A stretch of DNA of 25,877 nucleotides from the NCBI GenBank assembly GCA_029880105.1, contig JAOUPA010000008.1:1-25877 (forward strand), read 5' to 3'. The notes beneath the pieces were generated by a model. The model was not told the origin of the DNA. It saw nothing but the letters and a program-made list of their open reading frames with translations, and did no database searches. This DNA is from Gammaproteobacteria bacterium (lineage in GTDB: Bacteria > Pseudomonadota > Gammaproteobacteria > SZUA-229). A program made the translations under genes and the position numbers. Shown one piece after another: positions 25,141-25,877 of the stretch. Within the stretch, counting starts at the first letter, position 1, and every line of letters begins with the position of its first letter.

Positions 25141-25877
25141 ATGCGTCAGCCCATGGTAGCTGGTAACTGGAAAATGAACGGTTCCAGTAACAGTGTAAAA
25201 GAATTGATAAAAGGTGTTATAGCTGGTGTCGGTGATGCCAATGCCGAAGTTGTCGTCTGTCCTCCTTTTGTTTATATCCCTTCTGTTGCTGAGGCCGCTG
25301 CTGGTTCAGGTATCAAGCTGGGTGCGCAGAATATGTGCGACCAGGATTCGGGTGCGTTTACCGGCGAAGTTTCAGGTCCTATGTTGAAAGACGTGGGTTG
25401 TGAGTACGTTATTATCGGTCACTCTGAGCGTCGCGCCATGTACGGTGAAACCGATGAAGTAACAGCGATTAAATATGGCGCAGTGCTGAAAAATGGCCTC
25501 AAGCCAATTTTCTGTATTGGCGAAACACTGCAAGAACGCGAGCAGGGTATTACCGAACAGGTTGTCGGTCGTCAGATCGACGCCATCCTCAACACCGAAG
25601 GTGTGGCTTCCCTGGCCAATGCGGTGCTGGCTTATGAGCCAGTCTGGGCGATTGGTACCGGTAAAACTGCAACACCTGAGCAGGCTCAAGAAGTACACGC
25701 CTTTATTCGTAGTAAAATTGCCTCGCTGGATGCCAATATTGCGGAAGGTTTGAGAATTTTATATGGCGGTAGCATGAATCCTGGTAATGCGGCAGAATTG
25801 CGCTCACAGCCTGATATTGACGGTGGCCTGATCGGCGGAGCATCCCTTAAAGCTGAAGATTTCCTCGCTATTTGTAA
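25141..25877 (+). CDS. tpiA: Triosephosphate isomerase, 3'-truncated by window edge
   Basis: Interconverts dihydroxyacetone phosphate and glyceraldehyde-3-phosphate. The frame is open from the ATG at 25141 to the window end, 245 complete codons with the last one split; a few residues and the stop are missing. The N-terminus is MRQPMVAGNWKMNG with catalytic Lys11; the electrophile is His94 in IIGHSERR; the catalytic base is Glu166 in AYEPVWAIGTGKTATP, which also begins the lid loop; the phosphate site is ILYGGSMNPGN and DGGLIGGASL. GGAG six bases before the ATG is a strong ribosome-binding site. In related genomes secG commonly follows, outside this window. Confidence 0.97.
   Translation, partial: MRQPMVAGNWKMNGSSNSVKELIKGVIAGVGDANAEVVVCPPFVYIPSVAEAAAGSGIKLGAQNMCDQDSGAFTGEVSGPMLKDVGCEYVIIGHSERRAMYGETDEVTAIKYGAVLKNGLKPIFCIGETLQEREQGITEQVVGRQIDAILNTEGVASLANAVLAYEPVWAIGTGKTATPEQAQEVHAFIRSKIASLDANIAEGLRILYGGSMNPGNAAELRSQPDIDGGLIGGASLKAEDFLAIC

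Overview
The window looks like chromosome from a gammaproteobacterium. Both ends carry housekeeping genes in an order familiar from that class: carB-greA with yhbY on the opposite strand at the left, and rlmE-ftsH-folP-glmM-tpiA at the right. CarB is cut by the left edge and TpiA by the right edge. No tRNA, rRNA, integrase, transposase or CRISPR array was seen. The genus cannot be named from the sequence alone.

In E. coli and many relatives yhbY and rlmE are immediate divergent neighbours. Here about 16.2 kb (3848-20088) separates them, and everything in it looks accessory. Left to right it holds: an AT-rich gene-free stretch with hairpins and a promoter; a small predicted outer-membrane beta-barrel protein; a very large predicted lipoprotein whose promoter-like spacer contains a run of eight Gs; an unrecognised membrane protein; a molybdenum locus; a large exported propeller/calcium-repeat protein with a C-terminal sorting-like tail; and two small exported proteins, one an orphan STN-like domain and the other carrying a perfect 9 x 12-bp repeat.

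The molybdenum locus (10206-16068) is the most interesting part. On the minus strand a membrane protein that looks like a fusion of an ECF-transporter T component and an S-like component is followed by two amino-acid-kinase-family genes resembling the molybdenum storage protein subunits MosA and MosB. Diverging on the plus strand is modABC, the high-affinity molybdate ABC importer. The layout suggests capture, import and intracellular storage of Mo (or W) from one locus.

Two membrane genes of this locus are out of frame as written. modB is split between its third membrane segment and its EAA loop, in a way that a 5-nt slippage deletion would explain. The T-S gene has its first two membrane helices in a different frame from the rest. 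Either both permeases are broken (phase-off or decaying) while the storage proteins stay intact, or the assembly has indels here.

In the right-hand block rlmE, ftsH, folP and glmM run in one direction with short gaps. A clear terminator lies after ftsH, and tpiA follows with its own strong ribosome-binding site.
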